DNA from: Mesorhizobium sp.
Lineage (GTDB): Bacteria; Pseudomonadota; Alphaproteobacteria; Rhizobiales; Rhizobiaceae
Assembly (NCBI RefSeq): GCF_017306585.1
Contig: NZ_JAFKIC010000156.1
Coordinates: 1 to 37,373, forward strand
DNA: 37,373 nucleotides
Reading direction: 5' to 3'
The translations under genes and the position numbers were made by a program. The notes beneath the pieces are model-generated. The model searched no databases and was not told the DNA's origin. It was given only the letters and a program-made list of their open reading frames with translations. Shown piece after piece: positions 1 to 9,330 of this stretch (positions within the stretch are counted from its first letter, which is position 1; every line of letters begins with the position of its first letter).

Positions 1-174
1 GTGCCGCAGGAAGTGAAACTGCCGCTGGCCATCGCGTCCGACCCGAACATGAAGGAAGGCCCGGACTACTTCCCGAAGGAGTCCGACAATTTCTTCGTCG
101 GCAATTCCTTCCCGACCTGCGGCATCAACTTCAGCGCCCAGGAAATCATGGGGCAGACCAAGGAAAACCAGTAG
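1..174 (+). CDS. Sugar ABC transporter substrate-binding protein, C-terminal fragment
   Basis: The window opens inside this gene: frame 1 is open from base 1 to a TAG at 172-174 and gives the last 57 residues, ending FSAQEIMGQTKENQ. The 5' part lies outside the window. No domain can be proved from so short a tail. The call rests on position: it is immediately upstream of, and co-directional with, an RbsA-type ATPase, two RbsC-type permeases and a sugar kinase, and in this transporter class the first gene is normally the periplasmic binding protein. The GTG at base 1 is internal and not a start. The substrate is unknown; the downstream gluconokinase-like gene suggests a sugar or sugar acid. 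Confidence 0.7.
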   Translation: MPQEVKLPLAIASDPNMKEGPDYFPKESDNFFVGNSFPTCGINFSAQEIMGQTKENQ

Positions 175-187
175 TTTCCGATACCGC

Positions 188-215
188 CTGGCGCTACGAC
201 CGGTCGTGGCGCCAG
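188..215 (+). terminator. Intercistronic 28-nt palindromic stem-loop
   Basis: The 28 bases from 188 to 215 are palindromic except for one T/G pair, with the perfect 12-mer ACGACCGGTCGT at the centre and CTGGCGC/GCGCCAG arms outside. There is no T-run after it. It lies 13 nt after the stop of the binding-protein gene and 31 nt before the ATPase start. In high-affinity ABC operons such hairpins commonly protect the 3' end of the binding-protein message or partly stop transcription, so that the binding protein is made in excess over the membrane parts. That role is inferred. Confidence 0.6.
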
Positions 216-246
216 CCTTCAGTCCTGTAACCGCCCTGGAGGGTCG

Positions 247-1790
<1,544 letters not shown>

Positions 1791-1794
<4 letters not shown>

Positions 1795-2771
1795 AGGATT
1801 GGCGCTACTGGCTGACCGAACAGCGCGGAACTCTGCTGGCGCTCGGCATCTTCATCGTCATGTTCGTCATCTACACCTCCAACCATCCGGCGGGTTTCAC
1901 CGCCAATGTGGTGCAGACGGCGGCCAACAAGGGCGTTCTGCTCGCCTTCGTTGCGATGGCGCAGACGCTGGTGGTGATCACCAGTGGCATCGACCTGTCC
2001 GTCGGCATGATTTTTCTGCTCACCAACTGCCTGGCTTCCTGGCTGGTTGTCGGCACGCCGACGCAGACGGCGCTCGGCGTACTCGCTGTCCTGGCGGTCG
2101 GCCTGCTCTGCGGCGCCATCAACGGCGCCATCGTCATCTACGGACGGCTGCAGCCGATCGTCGCCACCATCGCCACCGGCGCGGTCTATTACGGCATCGG
2201 GCTTTTGCTGCGGCCATTCCCGGGCGGTTCGGTCAATGAGGACCTGGCCGACGCGCTGACGGGCCGCGTCTTCGGCGTGGTTCCGGCGAGCCTGGTGGTG
2301 CTGCTGGCGATCGTGCTGGTGATCTGGGTGCCGTTCAGCCGTTCCGTGCTTGGCCGCGCGGCCTACGCGGCCGGCTCCTCTGAAACGGCGGCCTATATGT
2401 CCGGCGTGCCGATCCGGCGCGGCAAGTTCGCCGCCTACACGCTGGCCGGGCTGCTGGCGTCGATCGGCGGGCTGTTCCTGACTTTCTTCACCTATACGGG
2501 CGAGGCGGCCTATGCCAGCGGCAACTCCTACACGCTGTTCTCGATCGCTGCGGTGGTGCTCGGCGGCGTCTCGCTGTTCGGCGGCAAGGGCAGCGCCATA
2601 GGCGCCATCTTCGGCGCGCTCGCCTTCCGCACCATCGGCGACCTGTTGTTCGTGTTCGACTTCGACCCGCTCTGGCAGCCCCTGTTCCAGGGCGTTATCC
2701 TGCTGGTCGCCGTCAGCCTTGGCGCCTTTGCCCTGTTTCGGGTCCGCAACCGGCTGGAGTGGTTCCTGTGA
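1791..2771 (+). CDS. Sugar ABC transporter permease 1, RbsC type
   Basis: This 326-residue hydrophobic protein has the pattern of BPD_transp_2 (RbsC/XylH) permeases. The N-terminal membrane segment begins about residue 15. The family-typical segment TSGIDLSVGMIF is near 64-75, and a conserved GGVSLFGGKGS loop near 258-268 is the region that contacts the ATPase. Its GTG start overlaps the ATPase stop (GTGA, 1791-1794), and its own TGA overlaps the next permease start in the same way. This is the tight packing expected of an operon in which components are needed in fixed ratio. It should form the inner-membrane channel with the second permease; two different permeases instead of one homodimer imply a heterodimeric channel. 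Confidence 0.92.
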
Positions 2772-3754
2772 GCGAGACGACATTGGGCGGTATCGCCGGC
2801 CGCATGCCCAAATTCATCCGCCGCGCCGATCCTGCGGTGCTGACGGCCTTTGCCTGCATCGTGGTGCTGCTGTTGCTGGGCAGCCTCTATTCGCGCAGCT
2901 TCCTGTCGCCTGAATATCTCCTGCAACAGCTCAAGGTGGCTTCGTTCCTTGGCGTGATCGCCACCGGCATGATGCTGGTCATCCTGCTCGGCCAGATCGA
3001 CCTGTCGGTGCCATGGTCGGTGGCGGCGGGCGCGATGATGGCCTGTGCGGCGGCCGCCTATGGCCCGGCCGGCGTGGCGCTGGCCATTCCTTTCGGCATC
3101 TTCTGCGGCGTGCTGATCGGCATCATCAACGGCATCGGCGTCGCCTATCTGCGCATTCCCTCGATGATCATCACGCTTGCCACCAATGCCGTCGCGCAAG
3201 GGCTGATGGTGGTCTACACCGGCGGCTTCTCGCCCCAGGATTCAGCGACCGGCGCCATGCGCTACCTGGCGACCGGCTTTGCCATCCCGGGCGTGCCCAA
3301 CGCGGTGATCATCTGGGCGCTGATCGGCGCTGCCATGGTGTTCGTACTGACCCGCACCGGCTTCGGCCGCGCCGTCTACGGCATCGGCAACCGCGAGCGG
3401 GCGGCGTATCTGTCCGGCATCGATACGCGCCGCGTGGTGATGATCGCCTTTGCCGTTTCCGGCGGGCTCTCCGCCTTCGGTGGCGTGCTTCTCGCCGGCT
3501 ATGCCTCCAAGGCGGCGCAGTCGATGGGCGATGCCTACCTCCTGCCGTCGATCGCGGCGGTGGTGCTGGGCGGCACATCGATCCTGGGCGGCCGCGGCTC
3601 CTATCTCGGCACCGTCGCCGGCGTCGTCCTGATCACGCTTCTGCAGTCCATCCTGTCGGTGATGCAGATGCCGGAGGCCGGCCGGCAGATCATCTATGGC
3701 GTTGTCATCGTGGCCATGCTCCTGCTTTACGGCCGCGCGCCGGCAAGCCGCTGA
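2768..3754 (+). CDS. Sugar ABC transporter permease 2, RbsC type
   Basis: The protein has 328 residues and is a paralogue of permease 1. It carries the family segment LLGQIDLSVPWSV and the late GGTSILGGRGS loop, with about eight to ten hydrophobic stretches. I place the start at the GTG at 2768, which overlaps the TGA of the previous gene (GTGA) and has GGAG at 2755-2758 at suitable spacing. An in-frame GTG at 2759 would add three residues but puts the ribosome-binding site too close. It probably pairs with the first permease to make the membrane channel. The stop at 3752-3754 is only 2 nt before the kinase start. Confidence 0.92.
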   Translation: MSETTLGGIAGRMPKFIRRADPAVLTAFACIVVLLLLGSLYSRSFLSPEYLLQQLKVASFLGVIATGMMLVILLGQIDLSVPWSVAAGAMMACAAAAYGPAGVALAIPFGIFCGVLIGIINGIGVAYLRIPSMIITLATNAVAQGLMVVYTGGFSPQDSATGAMRYLATGFAIPGVPNAVIIWALIGAAMVFVLTRTGFGRAVYGIGNRERAAYLSGIDTRRVVMIAFAVSGGLSAFGGVLLAGYASKAAQSMGDAYLLPSIAAVVLGGTSILGGRGSYLGTVAGVVLITLLQSILSVMQMPEAGRQIIYGVVIVAMLLLYGRAPASR

Positions 3755-3756
3755 CC

Positions 3757-4299
3757 GTGGACGAAGACGCGGCGCTGGCGCGCTCTCCCGGTTCGGCGCC
3801 TACGGCCATTGTGGTGATGGGGGTTGCCGGCTGCGGCAAGTCGATCATCGGCGCCAGGCTGGCAGCCGCGCTGGATGCGGTGTTCATCGAAGGAGATCGC
3901 CTCCATCCGCCGGAGAATGTCGCCCGCATGGCGCGCGGCGAGCCGCTGACCGACCAGTTGCGGGAAGGATGGCTCGATGCGATCGGCGCGCGCATTACGG
4001 CGCTGGCCAGGGAAGGGCAAGGCGCGGTTGCCGCCTGCTCGGCGCTGAAGCGCATCTATCGCGACCGGCTGCGCGGCTTCCGCGGTGACATCGTCTTCCT
4101 CTATCTGGAGATCGACCCGGTCACCGCGCAACGGCGGGTCGCCAACCGGAAGGGCCATTTCATGCCGGCAAGCCTCGTCGACAGCCAGTTCGCCATCCTG
4201 GAGCGGCCAGCGGTGGACGAGCGGGCATTGACGCTCGACGCCACGCGTCCCGTCGCCGACATCGTGACGGAGGCTGCCAGGGTGTTGGCGGGTTCATGA
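3757..4299 (+). CDS. Gluconokinase-type carbohydrate kinase
   Basis: The protein has 180 residues, the normal length for the small P-loop gluconokinases (GntK/IdnK), which use ATP to phosphorylate D-gluconate to 6-phosphogluconate in the cytoplasm. Visible features are a Walker A loop GVAGCGKS at 22-29, the family motif EGDRLHPPENVARMARGEPL, and RKGHFMPASLVDSQFAILE near the C-terminus, which matches the conserved GntK segment. The GTG at 3757 comes 2 nt after the permease stop; an open frame runs further upstream but would overlap the permease deeply. As the last gene of the sugar operon it points to gluconate, or a sugar oxidised to gluconate, as the transported substrate. A kinase for a related sugar acid is also possible. 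Its last 6 bases overlap the end of the convergent gene. Confidence 0.88.
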   Translation: MDEDAALARSPGSAPTAIVVMGVAGCGKSIIGARLAAALDAVFIEGDRLHPPENVARMARGEPLTDQLREGWLDAIGARITALAREGQGAVAACSALKRIYRDRLRGFRGDIVFLYLEIDPVTAQRRVANRKGHFMPASLVDSQFAILERPAVDERALTLDATRPVADIVTEAARVLAGS

Positions 4300-5433
4300 G
4301 CCGCTTTCGCCGCCCGCCGCGACATCATCGCCCCAAGCCTCCGTCAGCCTCTGGTTGCTGGACCAGGCGAGCATCTGCTCCGGAAACAGCTTGAGCGCTT
4401 CGAACAACCGATCGCGCTTGAGCAGGATGTAGCGGGCCTGAAGCGTCATGTTCTTGGCTCCGTCCCTTGCCCCGTCAGCTTGGGCCGGCAACAGTTCCGG
4501 GCTGAGGACGGCCCGGTACTCGCGGCACGGGCTGGTCTCAAAAGTCGACATGGCAAAAAGCGCCGCCTTGCTCCTGGCGGCAAAATTGGCTGGCGCCGAC
4601 GCAAGATGCGCCCAACCGGCTTCGCCGATCGATACCTCGGTGAAGGTCGAACCAGCATGGGTCGTGTTGGTCATCAGCACCACGCCATTGGCCTTCAATA
4701 TTTTCTGGATGCGGATGGTGACCTGATAGGCGTCGTCGCGGTCGAAGACGATCCGGCTTTTCAGGAACCTGTTCTCGACCTTGACCATAGGCGGGTTCAG
4801 GAAGCGCACTCCGAATGCGGATTCCGAAACGCCGTGCGTGTTGACGCTCACCTGATGCGCCTCGATGCCGGCCTCATGCAAAGCGCGCTTGCCGATAATG
4901 GTCTGGGCCGTGAACTGATCGCACCAGATGACGGCGCCGTTGCCGCGCCGCAGGGCGGCCTGTAGCCCGTCAAGTCCCTCCAGCCGGATCACCGGCGACC
5001 AACGGCCCGCGACCAGATGCGCGGCGAGCTGCAGCCGGCGGCGGTGGCGCGCCGCGAGAAACTCCTCGAAAAGCTTGCGTACATCGGTCTGCTTGCCGAG
5101 GACCGCCTGCACGGCATCGGCGTAGGGCGCAAATTCCTTGCGCGTATAGCGCTTGAGGTCGAGCCTGGACATGCGCAGGCAGACCGATGGCCACCAGCGC
5201 ACCGGCAAGAAGGCCGCGACCGCGAGATAGAAGGCGGCCAGCAGGCTTTCGCGTGGATCCTGGTTGGAGAACCGGCGCATTCTGCCGGGGCGAACCACCT
5301 TGCGGCTGAAGAAGCGCACATCCTCGGCCCTTTCCGGCACGGGAATGTCAGCGATGATTTCAGTCCGGAAGCTGCCTGCCGCGGACGGCCTGCGCGCGGT
5401 TCTGGAGGGTCTCGCGAACTTCAGCAGCCTCAT
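4294..5433 (-). CDS. Divergent lysophospholipid/lauroyl-acyltransferase-like protein
   Basis: The 379-residue product has a layout resembling LpxL/HtrB-type acyltransferases. A basic N-terminal part is followed by a hydrophobic segment (LLAAFYLAVAAFLPVRWW), then a 'GAVIW' strand where these enzymes carry HX4D/E, then 'NGVVLMTN' and 'ASAPANFAARSKAALF', which resemble the later strand and the 'gpa-lA-tgA' substrate-pocket segment. The usual catalytic histidine is not there: the position reads CDQFTAQ. It may therefore be a non-catalytic relative or use another mechanism. I chose the ATG at 5433; an in-frame TTG at 5463 would add 10 residues. No strong ribosome-binding site settles this. The gene is convergent with the kinase and shares its last 6 bases with it. 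The family call is moderate and the function is unknown. Confidence 0.55.
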   Translation of the reverse strand: MRLLKFARPSRTARRPSAAGSFRTEIIADIPVPERAEDVRFFSRKVVRPGRMRRFSNQDPRESLLAAFYLAVAAFLPVRWWPSVCLRMSRLDLKRYTRKEFAPYADAVQAVLGKQTDVRKLFEEFLAARHRRRLQLAAHLVAGRWSPVIRLEGLDGLQAALRRGNGAVIWCDQFTAQTIIGKRALHEAGIEAHQVSVNTHGVSESAFGVRFLNPPMVKVENRFLKSRIVFDRDDAYQVTIRIQKILKANGVVLMTNTTHAGSTFTEVSIGEAGWAHLASAPANFAARSKAALFAMSTFETSPCREYRAVLSPELLPAQADGARDGAKNMTLQARYILLKRDRLFEALKLFPEQMLAWSSNQRLTEAWGDDVAAGGESGS

Positions 5434-5536
5434 CCAGCGGGCACCCAGATGTTCCTGTTGCAAACCGCTTTAATGCGCCCTGACGCGCCATGCAATCCAG
5501 CGGTCACGGACGATGGATGCCGCGTCGGAGGTCGGC

Positions 5537-5986
5537 CTAGATCTGGGACGTCAGCTCGACGGGAAAATCATCATTGTCGGCATCGCGCATCGCGGCGAGG
5601 CTTCTGTTGTCCAGCACCTCCGCGATCGCCTGTCGGACCTCCAGCATCATGTGGCGGACCTGGCAGGTCGCCTCGTCGCAATCCTCGCAGCGCTGATACT
5701 GCGTGCGGCTGGCGCAGGGGATCGGTGCCAGCGGCCCGTCGAGCACGCGCACGACATGGCCGATCTTGATTTCGGAGGCAGGGCGGGCGAGGCGGTAGCC
5801 GCCTTCCTTGCCCTTGCGGCTCTGGACGAAGCCGGCATTGCGCAACTCGCCCAGTATGGCGTCGAGGAATTTCTTGGGGATGTTGTTGGCGACCGCGATG
5901 TCGTTGACGAAGGCCAGTTGGCCAGCCGGAAGACCGGAAAGATGCACCAGGGCCTTGAGGCCGTACTTGCCTTTTTTTGTCAGCAT
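5537..5986 (-). CDS. Rrf2-family transcriptional regulator with clustered cysteines
   Basis: This 149-residue protein has the Rrf2 pattern: an N-terminal winged helix beginning MLTKKGKYGLKAL, a recognition region NIPKKFLDAILGELRNAGFV, and the wing SRKGKEGGYRLARP. The effector part holds Cys91, Cys100, Cys103 and Cys108. The family includes iron-sulfur sensors (IscR, RirA, NsrR) and the cysteine regulator CymR; the spacing here is not the exact IscR pattern. The ATG at 5986 gives the canonical N-terminus; a TTG at 6013 would add nine residues. The gene lies downstream of, and co-directional with, the sulfate-binding protein gene but is separated from it by a terminator-like hairpin, so it probably has its own promoter. 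Control of the neighbouring sulfate genes in response to redox, cysteine or Fe-S status is an inference from position. Confidence 0.88.
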   Translation of the reverse strand: MLTKKGKYGLKALVHLSGLPAGQLAFVNDIAVANNIPKKFLDAILGELRNAGFVQSRKGKEGGYRLARPASEIKIGHVVRVLDGPLAPIPCASRTQYQRCEDCDEATCQVRHMMLEVRQAIAEVLDNRSLAAMRDADNDDFPVELTSQI

Positions 5987-6134
5987 ACCCGAGTCAGCCC
6001 GTTGAAGCCCCAATCAACCCGCATCTGGCGGCTGTTTGTGTGCAAATGATGACGATTGCCCCGCCCGAGGGTGTTTCCCTGAAAACAAGCCAGCCGGATG
6101 GCACGTTAGGCACAAACCCGTTGATTCTTCGTAA

Positions 6135-6180
6135 CGTTTTGCCCGGCAGGCGCCGCTTTGCCGTGCCGGGCGGCAAAACG
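6135..6180. repeat. Imperfect inverted repeat between sbp1 and the regulator gene
   Basis: CGTTTTGCC-CGGCA (from 6135) faces TGCCGGGCGGCAAAACG (to 6180), with three unpaired bases and a loop of about 15 nt. It could extend the terminator on its right or be a folded leader of the regulator transcript. Nothing in the sequence separates these possibilities. Confidence 0.35.
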
Positions 6181-6182
6181 AA

Positions 6183-6207
6183 GAAAGCCGGCTCTTTGCC
6201 GGCTTTC
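6183..6207 (-). terminator. Rho-independent-type terminator after sbp1
   Basis: A perfect 10-bp stem (GAAAGCCGGC / GCCGGCTTTC) with a 5-nt loop lies 24 nt past the stop of the binding-protein gene. Read on the - strand it is followed by TTCGTTTT, a short T-rich tail. This fits termination of the leftward transcript before the regulator gene. Confidence 0.7.
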
Positions 6208-6230
6208 CTGATCCGATTTGGGGCGAACCC

Positions 6231-7217
6231 TTACCTGCTGCCGTAGGCCTGATCGAGCAGGCCGCCGGCGGCGAAATGCTCTTTCTGGATCTTGTCCCAG
6301 CCGCCGAAGACATCTTCCACCGTCAATAGGCGTACCTCGGGGAACTCCGCCTTGTATTTGGCCGCTACCGCCGCGTCGCGCACCCGGTTGCCGTTCTGGG
6401 CGAGAATGTCCTGGCCCTCGGGCGTGTAGAGGAAGTCGAGATAGGTCTTGGCGAGATCCCGCGTGCCGTGCTCATCGGCGACCTTGTCTACGATCGCCAC
6501 CGGGAATTCGGCCAGCAGGCTCACGGAGGGCGTGACCTGTTCGAACTTGTCGTCGCCATACTCCTTGCGGATGCCGCGCGTTTCGGATTCGAAGGTGATC
6601 AGCACGTCGCCGATTTCGCGCTGCACGAAGGTGGTGGTTGCGGCGCGCCCGCCGGTGTCGAAGATCGGCACGTTGTTGAACAGCTTGGTGATGAACTCCT
6701 TCACCTTGGCGTCGTCGCCCTTGAAGGCCTCCTTGGCGTAAGCCGTGGCCGCCAGATAGGTGTAGCGCGCATTGCCCGAGGTTTTCGGGTTGGGGAAGAT
6801 CACCTGCACGTCGTCGCGCACCAGATCGTTCCAGTCCTTGATGTGCTTGGGGTTACCGGCGCGCACCAGGAAGGACGGCAGCGAATAGAAGGGGGAGGCG
6901 TTGTCGGGAAAATCCTTCTGCCAGTCGGCGGAGACGAGGCCCTTCTTGACCAGGAAGTCGACATCGGTGACCTGGTTGAAGGTGACAACGTCCGCGCCCA
7001 GCCCTTCGGCAATGGCGCGCGCCTGCGCCGAGGTGCCGGCATGCGACTGATCGACGGTCACACCGGGATGCTTCTCGATGAAGGCCTTGTTGACCTGCAC
7101 GAACAGTTCGCGGCCGACGTCATAGGAGGCGTTGAGCAGCTTGTCGGCCGACCAGGCTTGGGAGGATGCGAGGAAGAGGCTGGTGGCTGCGGCAAGGCCG
7201 AGGAAAAATCGCTTCAT
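6231..7217 (-). CDS. sbp: Sulfate/thiosulfate-binding periplasmic protein (first of two)
   Basis: The 328-residue product begins with a clear Sec signal peptide (MKRFFLGLAAATSLFLASSQAWSA, cut about residue 24). The mature start, DKLLNASYDVGRELF, is typical of the Sbp/CysP family that delivers sulfate or thiosulfate to the CysTWA permease. Other family marks are DQSHAGTSAQARAIAEGLGADVV, IFPNPKTSGNARYTYLAA (the NPKTSG anion-binding segment) and the closing FGGWDKIQKEHFAAGG. It is a clear paralogue of the second binding protein in this window (11094-12122). In sulfate operons the binding protein usually touches the permease genes; here it is cut off from cysA by about 1 kb holding a toxin-antitoxin pair on the other strand, so it probably has its own promoter in 7218-7420. 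Confidence 0.93.
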   Translation of the reverse strand: MKRFFLGLAAATSLFLASSQAWSADKLLNASYDVGRELFVQVNKAFIEKHPGVTVDQSHAGTSAQARAIAEGLGADVVTFNQVTDVDFLVKKGLVSADWQKDFPDNASPFYSLPSFLVRAGNPKHIKDWNDLVRDDVQVIFPNPKTSGNARYTYLAATAYAKEAFKGDDAKVKEFITKLFNNVPIFDTGGRAATTTFVQREIGDVLITFESETRGIRKEYGDDKFEQVTPSVSLLAEFPVAIVDKVADEHGTRDLAKTYLDFLYTPEGQDILAQNGNRVRDAAVAAKYKAEFPEVRLLTVEDVFGGWDKIQKEHFAAGGLLDQAYGSR

Positions 7218-7420
7218 GAAAATAGGGCTCCGAATGCAATGCGTTTATGGCTTGAGCATAGCCGTGAGGCGTGGGCCAAGGCGAGGCATGGGTCCCAAAG
7301 CTTGGCGCTCGTTCCTAGAAAAGCCGTTGCTGTAACAGGCGGATCGTAGGATTTTATTTCAAGTGGAGTCACTTTGTTTGGGCGTGCCTTCAGCCCCTGC
7401 CTGATAGAGGTAATAAATAG

Positions 7421-7435
7421 ATACACATTGTGTAT
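7421..7435. promoter_or_regulatory. Palindrome upstream of the toxin-antitoxin operon, likely autoregulatory operator
   Basis: ATACACATTGTGTAT is a perfect inverted repeat with 7-nt arms around one central base. It lies 36 nt before the antitoxin ATG, about where a promoter would be. Ribbon-helix-helix antitoxins of the TacA type usually bind such sites and repress their own operon, more tightly when bound to toxin. The function is inferred from position and symmetry. Confidence 0.6.
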
Positions 7436-7471
7436 GCAGGGCGTGCTATGGTGCTGGAAAAGGAGTCTTTC

Positions 7472-7753
7472 ATGACAAAGGCCGCACCTGAGACCCACGC
7501 CAAGCCAGTCAATCTGCGCATCCGAGAGGACATGCGCATACTGATTGACCGTGCCGCGAAAATACGGGGGAAAACCCGCTCCGATTTCATGATCGATGCG
7601 GCCTATCGGGCAGCTGAGGACACGCTACTCGACCAGACCCTGATCAAGGTGGATCCCGAGAGTTATCAGCGCTATCTCGACATCCTTGATGAACCGCCGA
7701 GCGGGGAAGGTTTTGCGCGCCTTATGAACGCCCCCAAACCATGGCAGGATTGA
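7472..7753 (+). CDS. DUF1778/TacA-type antitoxin
   Basis: The 93-residue protein has an N-terminal ribbon-helix-helix (about 12-40, PVNLRIREDMRILIDRAAKI followed by GKTRSDFMIDAA) that should dimerise and bind DNA. Its C-terminal tail (from about residue 60, including SYQRYLDILDEPP and ending MNAPKPWQD) has the form of the TacA toxin-neutralising region that wraps the acetyltransferase. The ATG at 7472 follows AAAGGAG at good spacing; in-frame starts at 7430 and 7448 lack this and 7430 would run into the palindrome. The toxin gene overlaps its 3' end, so the two are translated together. The pair lies on the + strand, against all flanking sulfate-transport genes. Confidence 0.9.
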   Translation: MTKAAPETHAKPVNLRIREDMRILIDRAAKIRGKTRSDFMIDAAYRAAEDTLLDQTLIKVDPESYQRYLDILDEPPSGEGFARLMNAPKPWQD

Positions 7754-8238
7754 TGCTATCGGCGCCCACGCCCCTGACCGAAAGCCACGATCTCGAACTT
7801 TTTCAAAGTGGGACGGAAAGCCTCGATCAATGGCTTCGTCGTAGGGCTCGGGCCAACCAGATCGGTGGCGCGTCGCGTACCTATGTGGTGGCGGAAGGGC
7901 CGCGCGTTGTCGGCTACTACTGCCTGTCTTCGGGTGGGCTTGATCTTATGGAGGCGCCTGGCCCAATCCGTCGCAACATGCCGGACCCCATCCCAATGGT
8001 TGTGCTCGGGCGCCTCGCCGTGGACGCTGGCTGGCAAGGGAAGGGGCTAGGGGCTGCGCTGTTGCGAGATGCTGTTTTGCGCGCCGGGCACGCGGCGACC
8101 ATCCTCGGGATTCGCGGTATCTTCGTTCATGCCATATCGGATGAGGCGAAGGCCTTCTATGAGCGCTACGGCTTCACGGCTTCCCCGAAAAATCCGATGA
8201 CCTTAGTACTGTCGTTGAAAGGGCTGGTGAAAGGGTAG
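7741..8238 (+). CDS. GNAT-family toxin, TacT-like aminoacyl-tRNA acetyltransferase
   Basis: The product has 165 residues and closely follows the TacT pattern: a start region APTPLTESHDLELFQSG, the motif ASRTYVV, the conserved RRNMPDPIPMVVLGRLAVD segment (about 78-95), the acetyl-CoA loop QGKGLG at 99-104, and FVHAISDEAKAFYERYGF with Tyr140 in the place of the catalytic tyrosine. TacT toxins acetylate the amino group of charged tRNAs and stop translation. The gene overlaps the antitoxin by 13 nt if it starts at the ATG at 7741. A second ATG at 7753 (TGATG with the antitoxin stop) is equally plausible and gives 161 residues; neither has a strong ribosome-binding site. It ends 39 nt before the end of convergent cysA. 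All key motifs look intact. Confidence 0.9.
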   Translation: MAGLMLSAPTPLTESHDLELFQSGTESLDQWLRRRARANQIGGASRTYVVAEGPRVVGYYCLSSGGLDLMEAPGPIRRNMPDPIPMVVLGRLAVDAGWQGKGLGAALLRDAVLRAGHAATILGIRGIFVHAISDEAKAFYERYGFTASPKNPMTLVLSLKGLVKG

Positions 8239-8277
8239 ATCGCCGCCAAGACGTCCTTGGCCAAAGTCATGATGGTC

Positions 8278-9318
8278 TCAGGCCGCCGGAAACAGCTTCC
8301 AGCGCCCCGGCCTGAACGCCACCCGGCTTTTCTGCGCGGCGGGATGGCCGACGGGCAGTTCGATCTCGACCCGCTGGCGTTCGCCGCCGATCTCGAGCTC
8401 GACGCGGCGTGTGCCGGCGACGCGGCGGCTGGCGGCGACGGTGCCGGCGATGCAGCCGCTGCAGCCTTCCAGCAACTCGACATCGTGCGGGCGGAAATAC
8501 AGCGTCGCGTCGCCCGATGGCGCATGCGGCGCCTGCAATCCGATCGGACGGTCGGCGAGCCAGATCTCGCCATTCTCGACCTTGACCGGAAGCGAGCTCG
8601 ATTCACCGATGAAGCCATAGACGAAGGGCGAATTCGGCGTGTCGTAGATGTCGTCGGCGGTGCCGACCTGTTCGATGCGGCCCTGGCTCATCACCACGAC
8701 GCGGTCGGCCAGTTCCAGCGCTTCTTCCTGGTCGTGGGTGACAAAGACGGTGGTGTGGCCGGTGGTGTCGTGGATTTCCCGCAGCCAGCGGCGCAACTCC
8801 CGGCGCACCTGTGCGTCGAGCGCGCCGAACGGCTCGTCGAGCAGCAGCACCTTGGGCTCGATCGCCATGGCGCGCGCCAACGCGACGCGCTGGCGCTGGC
8901 CGCCGGAGAGCTGTGCCGGATAGCGCTTTTCGAGACCGGAAAGCTGGACGAGGTCGAGAAGCTCCGAAGCGCGGCGGCGGATTTCGGCGGCCGGCGGCCG
9001 CGAAGCTCCATGGCGGACCTTGAGGCCGAAGCCGATATTGTCGGCCACCGTCATGTGCCGGAACAGCGCGTAGTGCTGGAAGACGAAGCCGACATTGCGT
9101 TCCTGGATCGACTTCTGCGAAGCGTCCTCGTCGCCGAAGAAGATCTTTCCACGCGTCGGCCGCTCCAGCCCGGCGATCAGCCGCAGCAGCGTCGTCTTGC
9201 CGGAGCCGGATGGCCCCAGCAGCGCGATCAGCTCGCCCGACTTGATGTCGAGCGAGACATCGTGGAGCGCGGGAAACCGTTCGAATTCCTTACGCACATT
9301 GGCAACGCGAACTTCCAT
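8278..9318 (-). CDS. cysA: Sulfate/thiosulfate ABC transporter ATP-binding protein CysA
   Basis: The 346-residue ATPase powers sulfate and thiosulfate import at the inner membrane. Visible motifs are Walker A GPSGSGKT (35-42), Q-loop VFQHYALF (about 79-86), signature LSGGQ (137-141), Walker B VLLLDE (157-162) and the switch His195 in VFVTHDQEE. After about residue 235 comes a regulatory TOBE-like domain ([10 protein letters not shown]) of the MalK/CysA class. The ATG at 9318 has AAGGGA upstream on the - strand. It follows cysW by 12 nt, so it is in the same transcript. The 3' end faces the toxin gene, with 39 nt between them and no obvious terminator. Confidence 0.95.
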   Translation of the reverse strand: MEVRVANVRKEFERFPALHDVSLDIKSGELIALLGPSGSGKTTLLRLIAGLERPTRGKIFFGDEDASQKSIQERNVGFVFQHYALFRHMTVADNIGFGLKVRHGASRPPAAEIRRRASELLDLVQLSGLEKRYPAQLSGGQRQRVALARAMAIEPKVLLLDEPFGALDAQVRRELRRWLREIHDTTGHTTVFVTHDQEEALELADRVVVMSQGRIEQVGTADDIYDTPNSPFVYGFIGESSSLPVKVENGEIWLADRPIGLQAPHAPSGDATLYFRPHDVELLEGCSGCIAGTVAASRRVAGTRRVELEIGGERQRVEIELPVGHPAAQKSRVAFRPGRWKLFPAA

Positions 9319-9330
9319 ACTGTTCCCTTC

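Noticed and set aside
3013-3756. N-terminal extension of the kinase frame back to 3013
   Set aside because: It overlaps most of the second permease, and the extension is an Arg/His/Gly-rich shadow. The GTG at 3757 gives the normal GntK length.
7218-7471. Insertion-sequence ends or target duplications around the toxin-antitoxin pair
   Set aside because: I looked for direct or inverted terminal repeats flanking 7421-8277 and saw none beyond the operator palindrome.
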